A stretch of DNA of 50,273 bases from Streptomyces hyaluromycini. Its GTDB lineage: Bacteria > Actinomycetota > Actinomycetes > Streptomycetales > Streptomycetaceae. The notes below the pieces were generated by a model that saw nothing but the letters and a program-made list of their open reading frames with translations, ran no database searches and was not told the origin of the DNA. Position numbers and translations under genes: made by a program. Shown here one piece after another: positions 25,460-34,284 of this stretch. The first letter of the stretch is position 1; each line of letters begins with the position of its first letter. The stretch lies in NCBI RefSeq assembly GCF_002217755.1, contig NZ_BCFL01000045.1:1-50273 (forward strand), in the 5' to 3' direction.

Positions 25460-27651
25460 GTGCCGCTCCCTTCCCGTACATCACCCGTGCCGTCCGGACC
25501 GAAGGCGAATCTCCGGGGTCCGCCCCGGACGTCCACCGGCACGGACGGGCCGCCGCCCGGCGGGGTGACCAGCAGGTCACCGGTGCCCTCGGCGATACCG
25601 GTGACGCGGTCGCCGGTCCGCCGGTATCCCCGTACGACGACGCCGGGCGCCATGTCCAGCAGGACGCGTCCTTCGAGGCGGACCGTGAGCCGGTCTCCCG
25701 CCCGCACGTCGAGGCGGCCCTCGCCGAGCGGCAGGTTGCACAGTTCGGCCGGCTCGCCCGGGTGGGCGAACCGCCAGCCGTCGGGGCGCGCGTCGGCCAG
25801 TTCGCCGAAGGCGAGGTACGCCAGCAGGCCGCCCCAGGCCATCAGCCCGTCCGAGCGCTTCTCGAAGCCCGTCAGGTTCTCGCCGGCGACGGCCGGATAG
25901 TTCTCCCTGACGTGGCCGTGCACGCGCCACTCGTCGAGGAACAGCCGCAGCAGATCCCCCACCACCGGACGGCTCAGCTCGGTCAGCCCGTACCGGCGCA
26001 GTCCGCGGACGGCGAGGTAGGCCATCGGCGCCCAGATCCGGCCGCGCCAGTACGTCGCCGCGAAACCGGGGTCGTCGCGGGCGACGCTGGGCAGGGGCCG
26101 TGCACCGCCCAGCACTTCGGGCCGCAGCAGGTCGGCGGCCGTCGCCGCCGCACGACCGGCGTCGGGCAACCCGCCGAGCAGCGCGTACAGCATCGTCGGC
26201 GAGACGTGCGGATCATGCGCGCCCGCCGCCGTGAGGTTGCGGTAGCCGCCCCGCTCGCCGTCCCACAGCAGCCGGTCGGCGACCGCCCTCGCCGTGGCGG
26301 CCTCGGCGCGCAGCCGGTCGGCGATCGCATGCTCCCCCAGGATGCCGGCGATCTCCGCCAGCGCCTCGGCGTCGGCGATGTGCAGCGCGTTCAGGCCGAC
26401 GTCGGCGAGGTCCATGGTGTGGGTCGCCGGGTCGTACCGGGTCTCGTCGTACATCGGCGAATCGTCCAGGCCCGACTCGCGTCTGGCCCGGTCCAGGGTC
26501 GCCGACGCGGGGTCGCCCGCGATCGGGTCGGAACCCCAGGCGAGCAGCCCGTGCGGGCCGCGGCGGGCCCGCGGCCACCAGTCGTGCCAGGCCAGCAGCG
26601 CCGGGAAGGTGCTGCGCAGCAGCGTCGTGTCGCGGGTCCCGGGCGACAGGCCGCCCGCCAGATGGGCCTGGTACACCGTCAGCGCGCCGACCGGCGGCTG
26701 CGAACGGTCGTCGGTGCGGCCCCTGTCGTCCGAGATCCGGTTCGGGATCATGCCGGCCTCGTCCGCGTACGGAAGGATCTGTTCGAAGATGCCGCGCGCG
26801 TAGTCCCGGTCGACGGCCGAGGCGACGAGGCCGGTGAAGAACGTGTCCCAGGCGTGCAGGGCCCAGGTGCCGTAGAAGCCCTTCCGCTCGGCGCAGACGA
26901 AGTCCCTGGAGGTCGGGGTGAGGACGCGGCCGATGCCGGGGGCGTGGACGGTGTTCCAGGTGACGGCCGTGGCCAGGGCGTCGGCGGCGTCGCCCAGCCA
27001 GCCGCCGGACCGCAGCCGGGTCAGGTCGGCGGCGGCGCGGTGCGACGCGAGTACACCGGCCGTCCGCGCCGCCGTGCCCGGTGCGTCGGCCGGCGCGATC
27101 CGCAGCTCCACCGTGCCCGGACCGCGGAACGCCAGGACCAGCGCGTCCGCCGGGCCCTCGACCCTGTCGGCGGCCGACGAGGCGGTGACCGTCCAGCGGA
27201 TCCCGCCCGCGAGGACGGTGCCCAGCGGGAAGTCGCCCGCCCCCGGACGCTCCGCCGCACCGGGACGGCCCGCCGCATCGGGACGGCCCGTCGGCTCGAC
27301 GATGCCGGTGAGACCGTCCACGGACAGCGCGACCCGGCCGGTGCTCCCGGCGCGGACGTACAGGATGTCGCCGGGGCCGCCCGCGAACTCCAGCCGCAGC
27401 CGGTGACCCGCCGCCCGTACCGTCACCTCGGCGTGGCTGCCGTCCACGGTGTGCGGTCCGAGCCGTTCGAGGCCGTCGCGCCAGGTGAACCCGTCGAGCA
27501 CCGGGCCTTCGGGGCCGAGTACGCCGAACCGCACCCGCGGTCCCGACGGCAGCCGGTTCATACCGGTGTGCGTGCGGACGTCCCAGGTGTTCCAGCCGGC
27601 CGGCGCGGGAGTCCCGGTGGCACGCCCCGCTCCGGCCCCGCTCCCGCTCAT
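25456..27651 (-). CDS. MGH1/GH63-like (alpha/alpha)6 glycoside hydrolase
   Basis: A 731-residue protein. The N-terminal half has beta-sandwich character (residues 1-230). The catalytic (alpha/alpha)6 barrel follows, with FYGTWALHAWDTFF, then ESGLDDSPMYDE, which carries the general-acid Asp of clan GH-G enzymes, then YWRGRIWAPMAYL and the second catalytic region HVRENYPAVAGEN. There is no signal peptide, so it works on imported oligosaccharide. ATG 27651 overlaps the upstream ATPase stop by 4 bp. The linkage specificity cannot be read; relatives cut glucosylglycerate, mannosylglycerate or alpha-glucosides. It sits between transporter genes and the oxidoreductase, consistent with cytoplasmic trimming of imported glycan. 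Confidence 0.83.
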   Translation of the reverse strand: MSGSGAGAGRATGTPAPAGWNTWDVRTHTGMNRLPSGPRVRFGVLGPEGPVLDGFTWRDGLERLGPHTVDGSHAEVTVRAAGHRLRLEFAGGPGDILYVRAGSTGRVALSVDGLTGIVEPTGRPDAAGRPGAAERPGAGDFPLGTVLAGGIRWTVTASSAADRVEGPADALVLAFRGPGTVELRIAPADAPGTAARTAGVLASHRAAADLTRLRSGGWLGDAADALATAVTWNTVHAPGIGRVLTPTSRDFVCAERKGFYGTWALHAWDTFFTGLVASAVDRDYARGIFEQILPYADEAGMIPNRISDDRGRTDDRSQPPVGALTVYQAHLAGGLSPGTRDTTLLRSTFPALLAWHDWWPRARRGPHGLLAWGSDPIAGDPASATLDRARRESGLDDSPMYDETRYDPATHTMDLADVGLNALHIADAEALAEIAGILGEHAIADRLRAEAATARAVADRLLWDGERGGYRNLTAAGAHDPHVSPTMLYALLGGLPDAGRAAATAADLLRPEVLGGARPLPSVARDDPGFAATYWRGRIWAPMAYLAVRGLRRYGLTELSRPVVGDLLRLFLDEWRVHGHVRENYPAVAGENLTGFEKRSDGLMAWGGLLAYLAFGELADARPDGWRFAHPGEPAELCNLPLGEGRLDVRAGDRLTVRLEGRVLLDMAPGVVVRGYRRTGDRVTGIAEGTGDLLVTPPGGGPSVPVDVRGGPRRFAFGPDGTGDVREGSGT

Positions 27652-28472
27652 ACGACCGCCCTGCCGTCGGCGGTGCCGTCCTCCGGCACCGGGTCGTCCA
27701 GGTCCAGGGCCGCGTCCAGCAGCGCCCGGGTGTACGCGTGCCGCGGTGCGGTCAGCACCTCGCCGGTCCGGCCCTCCTCCACGATCAAGCCCCGGTGCAT
27801 CACCGCCACCCGGTCGGCGATCTGGTGCACCACCCCCAGGTCGTGCGAGATGAACAGCATCGCGAGCCGGTGCCGGCCGCGCAGGTCGACCAGCAGCCGC
27901 AGGATCTGGGCCTGGACCGACACGTCGAGCGCCGACACCGCCTCGTCGCAGACCAGCAGCCGGGGCCGTACCGCCAGCGCTCTGGCGATGCTGACCCGCT
28001 GGCACTGACCGCCGGAAAGGTCCCCCGCGCGGCGCGCCGCCACCTCGGGGTCGAGGCCCATGTCGGCGAGGAGCCGGTGCAGGGCCTCGGTGCGGTCGCC
28101 CTCGGGTGCGGTGACCGGGTGGGTGCGCCAGACCTCGGCGATGATCGAGGCGACCGTCATCCGCGGGTTCAGCGACGAACGCGGGTCCTGGAACACCATC
28201 TGCACCGCCCGCTGCAGCTCGGGCGGGCGGCGCCCGGCGCGGCCGAGCGGCCGTCCCTCGAAGGTGACGGTCCCGGCGCCGGGCCGCAGCAGTCCGGCCA
28301 CGCACCGGGCCACGGTCGTCTTGCCGGAGCCCGACTCGCCGACCAGCCCGAGTGTCTCCTCGGGTGCCACCGACAGGCTCACCCCGTCCACGGCGGCCCG
28401 AGCGCCCCGCCGTCCGCCGTAACTGACGCGCAGATCACGCACGTCAAGGAGGGTCCGCTCACTCGCGCTCAC
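27648..28472 (-). CDS. Oligopeptide/sugar ABC transporter ATPase (OppF/DppF-like)
   Basis: A 274-residue ABC ATPase. Walker A GESGSGKTT at 45-53, Q-loop FQDPRSSLNPRMTV, signature LSGGQCQRVSIARAL, Walker B LLVCDEAVSALD and H-loop FISHDLGVV are all present. GTG 28472 is chosen because GAGGAGGT lies just upstream and it gives the family start MSASERTLLDVRDL; it overlaps the previous stop by 4 bp. It pairs with the preceding ATPase to drive import. The Opp/Dpp family also includes sialic-acid (SatABCD-type) and oligosaccharide importers, which fits the operon better than peptide uptake. Confidence 0.92.
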   Translation of the reverse strand: MSASERTLLDVRDLRVSYGGRRGARAAVDGVSLSVAPEETLGLVGESGSGKTTVARCVAGLLRPGAGTVTFEGRPLGRAGRRPPELQRAVQMVFQDPRSSLNPRMTVASIIAEVWRTHPVTAPEGDRTEALHRLLADMGLDPEVAARRAGDLSGGQCQRVSIARALAVRPRLLVCDEAVSALDVSVQAQILRLLVDLRGRHRLAMLFISHDLGVVHQIADRVAVMHRGLIVEEGRTGEVLTAPRHAYTRALLDAALDLDDPVPEDGTADGRAVV

Positions 28473-29506
28473 GATCCCGGTACCTCCTCGGCGAAGTGGC
28501 AGGCGCTCCAGCGGCCCGGCGCGACCTCCCGTACCTCCGGCACCTCGGCGCGGCACCGGGCGCGGGCCATCGGGCAGCGCGGGTGGAACGCGCAGCCTGC
28601 CGGCCGGTTCGCCGGTGTCGCCGGGGCCCCGGGCAGCGGGTCGGCCAGTGCGGTACGGGTTCTGACGGCGGGCACGCTGCGCACCAGGGCGGCCGTGTAC
28701 GGATGGGCGGGCCTGCGCAGTACGTCACGGGCGGGCCCGCGTTCGCAGACCCGTCCGGCGTACATCACCACGACCCGTTCGCCGACGTGCGACACGACCC
28801 GCAGGTCATGGCTGACCAGGAGCATCGCGAGGCCGTCCGCCGCCTGGATGTCGGCCAGCAGCCGCAGGATCCGGGACTGCACGGTGACGTCGAGTGCCGT
28901 GGTGGGCTCGTCGGCGAGCAGCAGTGCGGGGCTGCCGGCCAGCGCCATGGCGATCATGGCGCGTTGCCGGAGGCCTCCGGAGAGTTCGTGCGGGTAGGCG
29001 CGCATCCGCCGTTCCGGCTCCGGCACCCCGACCCGGTCGAGGAGTTCGACGACCCGGCGGTTGACCTCGGCTCGGGGCAGCCGGTCGCGGCGTGGCACCT
29101 CGCCGATCTGACGGGCGATCCGCTGGGTCGGGTTCAGGGCCGCAAGGGGGTCCTGGAAGATCATCGCGATCTCCCGGCCGCGTACCGCACGGCGTCGTGC
29201 CGGGTCGGCGGCGAGCAGGTCCTCGCCGTGCCACAGCAGCCGGCCGGACAGGGTGGCGCCCTCGGGCGGCAGGCCCAGGACCGCGTGCGCGGTCATGGTC
29301 TTTCCGCTGCCCGACTCGCCGATCAGCCCCACGGTGGTGGCCCGTGGCACGTCGAAGGACACGCCGTCCACCACGCGGGTCCGGGTGCCGTGCGGGCCCG
29401 GCAGTTCCACCACCAGGTCGTCGATCCGCAAGATCGGCCCGTCGGTCGCGGGCGCCGTCTTCCCGGCCCCGTTCTCCCGTGCGGTTCCGGCTCCGGCGGG
29501 GGTCAC
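28469..29506 (-). CDS. Oligopeptide/sugar ABC transporter ATPase (OppD/DppD-like)
   Basis: A 345-residue ABC ATPase. Walker A GESGSGKT at 63-70, FQDPLAALNPTQR, signature LSGGLRQRAMIAMAL and Walker B LLLADEPTTALD are intact. The C-terminal oligopeptide-transporter extension is present with its Cys pattern (GCAFHPRCPMARARC). The start is a GTG that overlaps the binding-protein stop (GTGA). It forms a heterodimer with the next ATPase. Q-to-L in the signature (LSGGL instead of LSGGQ) is common in this subfamily. Confidence 0.92.
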   Translation of the reverse strand: MTPAGAGTARENGAGKTAPATDGPILRIDDLVVELPGPHGTRTRVVDGVSFDVPRATTVGLIGESGSGKTMTAHAVLGLPPEGATLSGRLLWHGEDLLAADPARRRAVRGREIAMIFQDPLAALNPTQRIARQIGEVPRRDRLPRAEVNRRVVELLDRVGVPEPERRMRAYPHELSGGLRQRAMIAMALAGSPALLLADEPTTALDVTVQSRILRLLADIQAADGLAMLLVSHDLRVVSHVGERVVVMYAGRVCERGPARDVLRRPAHPYTAALVRSVPAVRTRTALADPLPGAPATPANRPAGCAFHPRCPMARARCRAEVPEVREVAPGRWSACHFAEEVPGS

Positions 29507-31041
29507 GAGCCGCCCGTCCGTACGGTGGCGAAGTCCGGCAGCCCGCTGGCGTCGGGGACGAATCCCTTCAGGTCGCTGTTCCAGGCGTAGGCGATGCTCA
29601 CCGACATCGGGTACATCCCGACCGCGTCCTGCCAGATGATGCGGCTGGCCCGGGCGTAGAGGTCGGTGCGCCTCTGCTTGTCGGCCGTGGCTCCGGCCGC
29701 CGCCAGCAGGCCGTCCAGCTGCTTGTTGCAGTAGCCCATCCGCCTGGCCGCGCAGGTGTAGAGGCGGCCGAGGTTGCTGGCCGCGTCATAGCTGGGGGTG
29801 GCCAGCTGCTGGAAGTTGATGTCCCACTTGAGTGCGAGCAGGTCCTCCGTGAAGACGGCCTGTTCCTTCTCCAGCGGCTCGACCTGCACGCCGACCTTCT
29901 GCAGGTCCGAGACGACGGCCTGGACGAAGGGCTTGAACTCGTCGTTGGCGAACTGGAGGCGGAGCTTCTTCGAGAAGTCGAAGCCCGCGGCGGTGAGGGC
30001 CGCCTTGGCGGCCGCGGGGTCGTAGGTCACGGCCGGCTGTGCCGCGTGGCCGAGGACGACACTGGTCACGGGCGCGTCGGCCGCCTTGCCGGTGTCGGGA
30101 TAGAGCTTGCCGACGATGGTCCCGAAGTCGACCGCCTGCCAGATCGCCCTGCGCACCTTCGCGTCCTTGAGGGCGGGGATCGAGGAGTTGAACCACATGG
30201 TGAACTCGGCGCTGCTCGGCACGGTCTTCACCGTCAGGTCCTGCTGGCTCTTCAGAGAGGCCAGTTGGTCGTCCGGGATGCCCCAGGCGACGTCGACCTC
30301 GCCGGTGCGCAGCGCGGTCATGCGGGACGCGAGCTCGGGGATGTTCCGTACGGTGACCTTGCTGAGCGTGGGCTTGGTGCCCTGGTACTTCGTGTTGGGC
30401 ACCAGGACCAGCGACTGACTCGGGGTGAAGGCGTCGACGGTGAACGGGCCCGAGCCGACGGGGTGGTTGAAGAAGGCGGTGTCGTCCTTGCCGACGCCCG
30501 ACGGGAGGACGTAGAAGGTGCCGAGCTTGCCGGGGACGGACGCGTCGGGCGCCGGGCTGTGCAGGACCACTTCGGTGGCGGAGACCTTGGTCATCGTGTC
30601 GCCCGGGAAGTTGCCCGCGTTGGGGCCGTTGAGGGCGATCATGCGCTGGAAGGAGGCGATCACGTCGTCGGCGTCGAGGGCGGAGCCGTCGGAGAACGTG
30701 ACACCGGAGCGCAGTGTGAACGTCCAGGACGTGACGTCCTTGCCGGCCTTCCAGGAGGTGGCGAGGTCGCCTTCGGGGGTGCCGTCCGCGGCGGGTTTCA
30801 CGAGTCTGCTGAAGATCTCCTGTGCGGCCAGCTGGGTTCCGGTGGAGGCGCCCTGGGCCCCGTGCGGGTCCAGGCTCTCGATCGGGTAGGTGCCGGCGAC
30901 CGTCACGTCGCCCGAGGCGGAAGAACCTCCTCCGTCCTCGCCGCCGGTCGTGGTGCAGGCGGCGAGGAGCGCCGCGCCCGCCGCGGCGGTGGTGGCGAGC
31001 CGGATCAGCCGGCTCCGCCCGTGCTCACGCGTGCTGGTCAT
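29503..31041 (-). CDS. ABC transporter substrate-binding lipoprotein (SBP_bac_5)
   Basis: A 512-residue extracytoplasmic binding protein. The N-terminus MTSTREHGRSRLIRL leads to a hydrophobic stretch and lipobox LLAAC with lipidated C29. The mature part has the family segments ESLDPHGAQ, TWTFTLRSGVTFSDG-like and RAIWQAVDFGTIV. ATG 31041 is preceded by GAGAGGAG; a longer frame upstream has no signal-peptide logic. The family binds peptides, sialic acid, oligosaccharides or nickel. Neighbouring sialidase-like, GH and aldolase genes suggest a glycan or sugar-acid ligand. Confidence 0.93.
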   Translation of the reverse strand: MTSTREHGRSRLIRLATTAAAGAALLAACTTTGGEDGGGSSASGDVTVAGTYPIESLDPHGAQGASTGTQLAAQEIFSRLVKPAADGTPEGDLATSWKAGKDVTSWTFTLRSGVTFSDGSALDADDVIASFQRMIALNGPNAGNFPGDTMTKVSATEVVLHSPAPDASVPGKLGTFYVLPSGVGKDDTAFFNHPVGSGPFTVDAFTPSQSLVLVPNTKYQGTKPTLSKVTVRNIPELASRMTALRTGEVDVAWGIPDDQLASLKSQQDLTVKTVPSSAEFTMWFNSSIPALKDAKVRRAIWQAVDFGTIVGKLYPDTGKAADAPVTSVVLGHAAQPAVTYDPAAAKAALTAAGFDFSKKLRLQFANDEFKPFVQAVVSDLQKVGVQVEPLEKEQAVFTEDLLALKWDINFQQLATPSYDAASNLGRLYTCAARRMGYCNKQLDGLLAAAGATADKQRRTDLYARASRIIWQDAVGMYPMSVSIAYAWNSDLKGFVPDASGLPDFATVRTGGS

Positions 31042-31109
31042 GATGGTGCTCCTCTCGATCGAGGGTCGGTCGGAGTCAGCCGGTGGGTGAGGCGCTGTAC
31101 CTGGCCGGT

Positions 31110-31988
31110 TCAGTCGGTGCGGCCGCGCCCGTAGCGGGCGGTGAGCTGGTCGCCGAGGATGCCCACGTTCACGATCAGGAGGGACAGGGCGATGCCCGGC
31201 AGGGTGGAGATCCACCATTGCGTTTCGAGGTACTCCTTGCCGTTCGCGATGGTCTGCCCCCAGGACACGGTCGACGGGGGCAGCCCGATGCCGAGGAAGC
31301 TGAGTCCCGCCTCCGCCAGTACAACGAGCGCGAATTCGAGCGTGGCGAGGGCGACGACCGGGCCGGCGGTGAACGGGAGCACGTGCCGGGCGAGGATGGT
31401 CCGGCCGGGCACTCCCAGCACCCGGGCGGCGTCGACCCAGGGGCGTTCCCTGACGGAGAGCGCGATGCCGCGGGTGACGCGGGCGAAGGTGATCCAGCCG
31501 GTGGCCGAGAGTGCGACGACGACCAGCAGGACGCTGCGCTCGAAGGCGCCCGCGATCACGATGGCCAGCAGGATCGCGGGAAACGCCAGCAGGACGTCGA
31601 AGATCCGGGCGAGGACGGCGTCGGCGGCGCCCCGGAAGTAGCCGGCGACGGCGCCGAGAAGGACCCCGACGAGACAGGACAGTGCGACCGTGGACACGCC
31701 GATGAGCACCGCTGTGCGGGCTCCGTAGACGATCTGGGCGAGCAGGTCGCGGCCGAGTCCGTCCGTGCCGAGCCAGGCCGTGCCGCCGCCGGACACCTGG
31801 GAGCCGGGTGCGAGCAGCCGGTCCTCCAGGGAGGTGTGCACCGGGTCGTAGTGGATCACCATGGGCCCGACGACGGCCACCAGCAGATAGCAGCCCACGA
31901 CCAGGGCGGGCACCCGGGACAGGAGCGGGCGCCGCGCCCGCCGCGGAGTCGTCGCCGGCTTCTCGACGGCCACGGTGATGCCGGCCAT
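31110..31988 (-). CDS. ABC transporter permease (DppC/OppC-like)
   Basis: A 292-residue inner-membrane permease with about six membrane segments (first LVVGCYLLVAVVGPMVI). The conserved entry WLGTDGLGRDLLAQIVYGAR and the coupling loop EAGLSFLGIGLPPSTVSWGQ identify the C-type permease. ATG 31988 overlaps the upstream permease stop (TGATG). It is followed after 68 bp by the binding-protein gene, the only sizeable gap in the operon. Confidence 0.93.
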   Translation of the reverse strand: MAGITVAVEKPATTPRRARRPLLSRVPALVVGCYLLVAVVGPMVIHYDPVHTSLEDRLLAPGSQVSGGGTAWLGTDGLGRDLLAQIVYGARTAVLIGVSTVALSCLVGVLLGAVAGYFRGAADAVLARIFDVLLAFPAILLAIVIAGAFERSVLLVVVALSATGWITFARVTRGIALSVRERPWVDAARVLGVPGRTILARHVLPFTAGPVVALATLEFALVVLAEAGLSFLGIGLPPSTVSWGQTIANGKEYLETQWWISTLPGIALSLLIVNVGILGDQLTARYGRGRTD

Positions 31989-32914
31989 CAGACGGCTCCC
32001 GTCCGGATCCGCGGATCCAGCTGGGCGACGAGCAGATCGGCCATCAGGTTGAGTACGACGACGATGCCGGCGATGAGCAGGGTGGCACCCTGTACGACCG
32101 TGTAGTCGCGGTTGGCCACCGCCTCCACCACGAGCGATCCGAGGCCGGGCCAGGCGAACACGTTCTCGACGATCACGGCGCCGCCGACCAGCGCCCCGAC
32201 CTGGACGCCGACCACGGTCACCACCGGGATCAGCGAGTTGCGCAGGGCGTGCCCGAACAGCACCTGACGTTCGGTCAGGCCCTTGGAGCGGGCGGTCTGG
32301 ATGTAGCTCTCGCGCATGGTCTCGGCGAGGCTGGTCCGGGTCAGCCGGGCGATGATCGCGACGAACGGGAACGAGAGGGTGACGGCCGGCAGCACCAGGT
32401 GCTGTGGCGAGCCGACCCCGGAACTGGGCAGCAGGCGCAGGGTCAGGGCGAAGACCAGGACCAGCATGATGCCGATCCAGAACGTGGGGAACGACTGGAG
32501 GGCGATCGTGCAGGCCGAGACCACCCGGTCCAGCAGCCCGCCCGGCCGTGCGCCGGCCAGCATGCCGAGCGTCAGCCCCACGATCACCGCGATCACCGTG
32601 GCCGTCACGGTGAGGTCGATCGTGGCGGGCAGCCGGTCGAGGACCGCGCCCATGGCGGGCCTGCCGAGCCAGTGCGACTCGCCGAAGTCGAGCCGGCAGA
32701 CGTCGCCGAGGTAGCTGAGGTACTGCGCGCCGAGCGGCCGGTCGAGGCCGAGCGAGGCGTGCAACTGGTCGAGCTGGCTGCGGGTGGCGTCCGGGCCGAG
32801 CAGTACCGTCGCGGGGTCGCCGGGTGCGGCCCGGACGACGAGGAAGATCAGCGAGGCGGCGCCCCACATCACGAAGACCCCGATGAGCAGCCGGTGCACG
32901 ATCATCCGGATCAT
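31988..32914 (-). CDS. ABC transporter permease (DppB/OppB-like)
   Basis: A 308-residue permease with six predicted membrane segments, beginning MIRMIVHRLLIGVFVMWGAAS. The B-type signatures are AAPGDPATVLLG, LGLDRPLGAQYLSYL, then ENVFAWPGLGSLVVEAV and NRDYTVVQG. ATG 32914 overlaps the regulator stop (ATGA), so regulator and transporter are co-translated. Confidence 0.93.
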   Translation of the reverse strand: MIRMIVHRLLIGVFVMWGAASLIFLVVRAAPGDPATVLLGPDATRSQLDQLHASLGLDRPLGAQYLSYLGDVCRLDFGESHWLGRPAMGAVLDRLPATIDLTVTATVIAVIVGLTLGMLAGARPGGLLDRVVSACTIALQSFPTFWIGIMLVLVFALTLRLLPSSGVGSPQHLVLPAVTLSFPFVAIIARLTRTSLAETMRESYIQTARSKGLTERQVLFGHALRNSLIPVVTVVGVQVGALVGGAVIVENVFAWPGLGSLVVEAVANRDYTVVQGATLLIAGIVVVLNLMADLLVAQLDPRIRTGAV

Positions 32915-34011
32915 GCCCCCGGCCTCCCGCCGCCGGCAGGGACCGGGCCGACCGAGTCGCCCGGTACGAAGACGCAGGGCACCGTCAGGTGGCGCGGCGC
33001 GGGGGCCTCCTCGTCGAGCAGTTCGATGAGCACCCGTACGGCCTCCCCGGCCATCTGGGCGCGGGGCAGCGAGAACCGTGTCCAGTTCCGGGACTCCGGT
33101 GTCCAGGACGGCGGATCGCCCAGCAGGGCCAGCGAGCAGTCCTCGGGGAACCGGACCCGTTCCGTGCCGGTCATCGTCGCCAGCGCCCCGGTGAGCCGGT
33201 CGTCCTCGGTCGGCTCGACCAGCAGCGCGGTGATCCCGAGTCCGTCGATCCAGCCCTTGAGCCGCTCGACCGTCAGGTCGGCCGGATCGGCCAGGCTCCG
33301 GATCAGCGCCTCGTCCGCGCCGAGGCCGGCCTCGGCCAGCCCGCGCCGGTATCCCTCCTCACGGTCCCTGGTGGGCTCGCTGTCCTCCGGGGCCCGCAGG
33401 TACAGGATCCGCCGGTGGCCGAGTCGCGCCAGCTCCGCGACGAGTCCCGCGGTCGCCGAGACGTAGTCGGCCGCCACGTAGGAGAGTTCGCCGTCGTCCA
33501 CCTCACGGCGTCCGACGAAGACGAACGGGAAGTCCTCCCGGACCAGCGCCGACAGCTCCTCGCGGCGGACGTTCCTGCCGAGCAGGACGCAACCGTCCGC
33601 GATCTTCAGCCGGTTGGTCCCGCCGGCGTAGATGGACCGCTCGGCCCTCGCCGTGCCGGACGCGCTCCCGTCGGAACAGAACAGCAGCAGGTCGTAGCCC
33701 TGCCGTGCCGTCTCCTCCTCCACGCCGAGCAGGAACGGGTAGTAGAAGTCGCGTTGGTCGGTCGGGAACACCGACTCGAAGGTGTAGAGCCCGAGCAGCC
33801 GGTTCCGGCCGCCTTTCAGACTGCGTGCGGCGACATTGGCCGCGTACCCCAGTTCCTCGGCCGCCGCCAGCACGGCCCGCCGGGTCGGTTCCGCGATCTG
33901 CGCACTCGCCGCGCCTCCGCTGATCACCAGCGACACCGTCGCCTGGGAGACGCCGGCGCGTTGGGCGATGTCCCGTTGGGTGGAGCGTCTACGTCGTTCG
34001 GGAGGGGCCAT
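32911..34011 (-). CDS. LacI-family transcriptional regulator of the glycan operon
   Basis: A 366-residue repressor. The N-terminal HTH and hinge are at about 10-60 (STQRDIAQRAGVSQATVSLV, then EELGYAANVAARSLK). A periplasmic-binding-like ligand domain follows (GLYTFESVFP; FVFVGRREVDD; RILYLRAPED). ATG 34011 is preferred over GTG 34017, because GGGAG (34017-34021) sits 5 nt before the ATG and would overlap the GTG. As first gene of a ten-gene operon it controls its own synthesis through the operator just upstream. The inducer is probably the imported sugar. Confidence 0.92.
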   Translation of the reverse strand: MAPPERRRRSTQRDIAQRAGVSQATVSLVISGGAASAQIAEPTRRAVLAAAEELGYAANVAARSLKGGRNRLLGLYTFESVFPTDQRDFYYPFLLGVEEETARQGYDLLLFCSDGSASGTARAERSIYAGGTNRLKIADGCVLLGRNVRREELSALVREDFPFVFVGRREVDDGELSYVAADYVSATAGLVAELARLGHRRILYLRAPEDSEPTRDREEGYRRGLAEAGLGADEALIRSLADPADLTVERLKGWIDGLGITALLVEPTEDDRLTGALATMTGTERVRFPEDCSLALLGDPPSWTPESRNWTRFSLPRAQMAGEAVRVLIELLDEEAPAPRHLTVPCVFVPGDSVGPVPAGGGRPGA

Positions 34012-34024
34012 GAGCACTCCCAGT

Positions 34025-34036
34025 TAATACGTATTA
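34025..34036. promoter_or_regulatory. LacI-type operator, perfect 12-bp palindrome
   Basis: TAATACGTATTA is a perfect palindrome with the central CG typical of LacI/GalR operators, in an AT-rich patch between the regulator's -10 box and its ribosome site. It would lie in the first part of the transcript, where a bound repressor blocks initiation or early elongation. Confidence 0.65.
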
Positions 34037-34050
34037 GCAAGTGCCGAATG

Positions 34051-34080
34051 ACGCTACTCGGATGCGGCGAAAAGCGTCAA
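34051..34080 (-). promoter_or_regulatory. SigA/HrdB-type promoter of the LacI operon
   Basis: On the minus strand TTGACG (34080-34075) and TAGCGT (34056-34051) are separated by 18 bp, close to the Streptomyces consensus TTGACN/TAGRRT. The start point would be near 34044, placing the palindromic operator at about +8 to +19. Confidence 0.55.
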
Positions 34081-34244
34081 GAGACGTGAACAGCCCTTGT
34101 CCGCCTTGTTTCTGACACATGATCCGATCTCGCGGAGTGACCGGATTCGCCATCCGGGTGCACCGGCCGGCCATGGCACGGGGACGCGATGTTCAGGACC
34201 ATCGGGAACACCACCGCATTCCGGTGTTCCGGCATCCCGGCGCG

Positions 34245-34284
34245 AAGGGGAACCCGATGACCGAAAGGGGAACCCGATGACCGA
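34245..34284. repeat. Exact 20-bp tandem duplication of a ribosome site and start codon
   Basis: The 20-bp unit beginning AAGGGGAACCCGATGACC occurs twice, at 34245-34264 and 34265-34284, without change. Each copy has an AAGGGG ribosome site and an ATG. Since 20 is not a multiple of three, the two ATGs are in different frames. Confidence 0.95.
34257..34280 (+). CDS. Seven-codon leader ORF created by the tandem duplication
   Basis: The first duplicated ATG (34257) reads M-T-E-R-G-T-R and stops at TGA 34278-34280, which overlaps the second ATG (34277-34279). It has its own AAGGGG site. This would deliver ribosomes directly to the dioxygenase start or compete with it. Translation is not shown. 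Confidence 0.4.
   Translation: MTERGTR

Noticed and set aside
29503..32914. Transporter as a simple dipeptide importer
   Set aside because: Family membership alone allows it, but every other catabolic gene in the operon points to carbohydrate or sugar acid; peptide uptake was not called.
34015..34017. GTG 34017 as start of the LacI regulator
   Set aside because: The GGGAG ribosome site would overlap it; ATG 34011 has correct 5-nt spacing.
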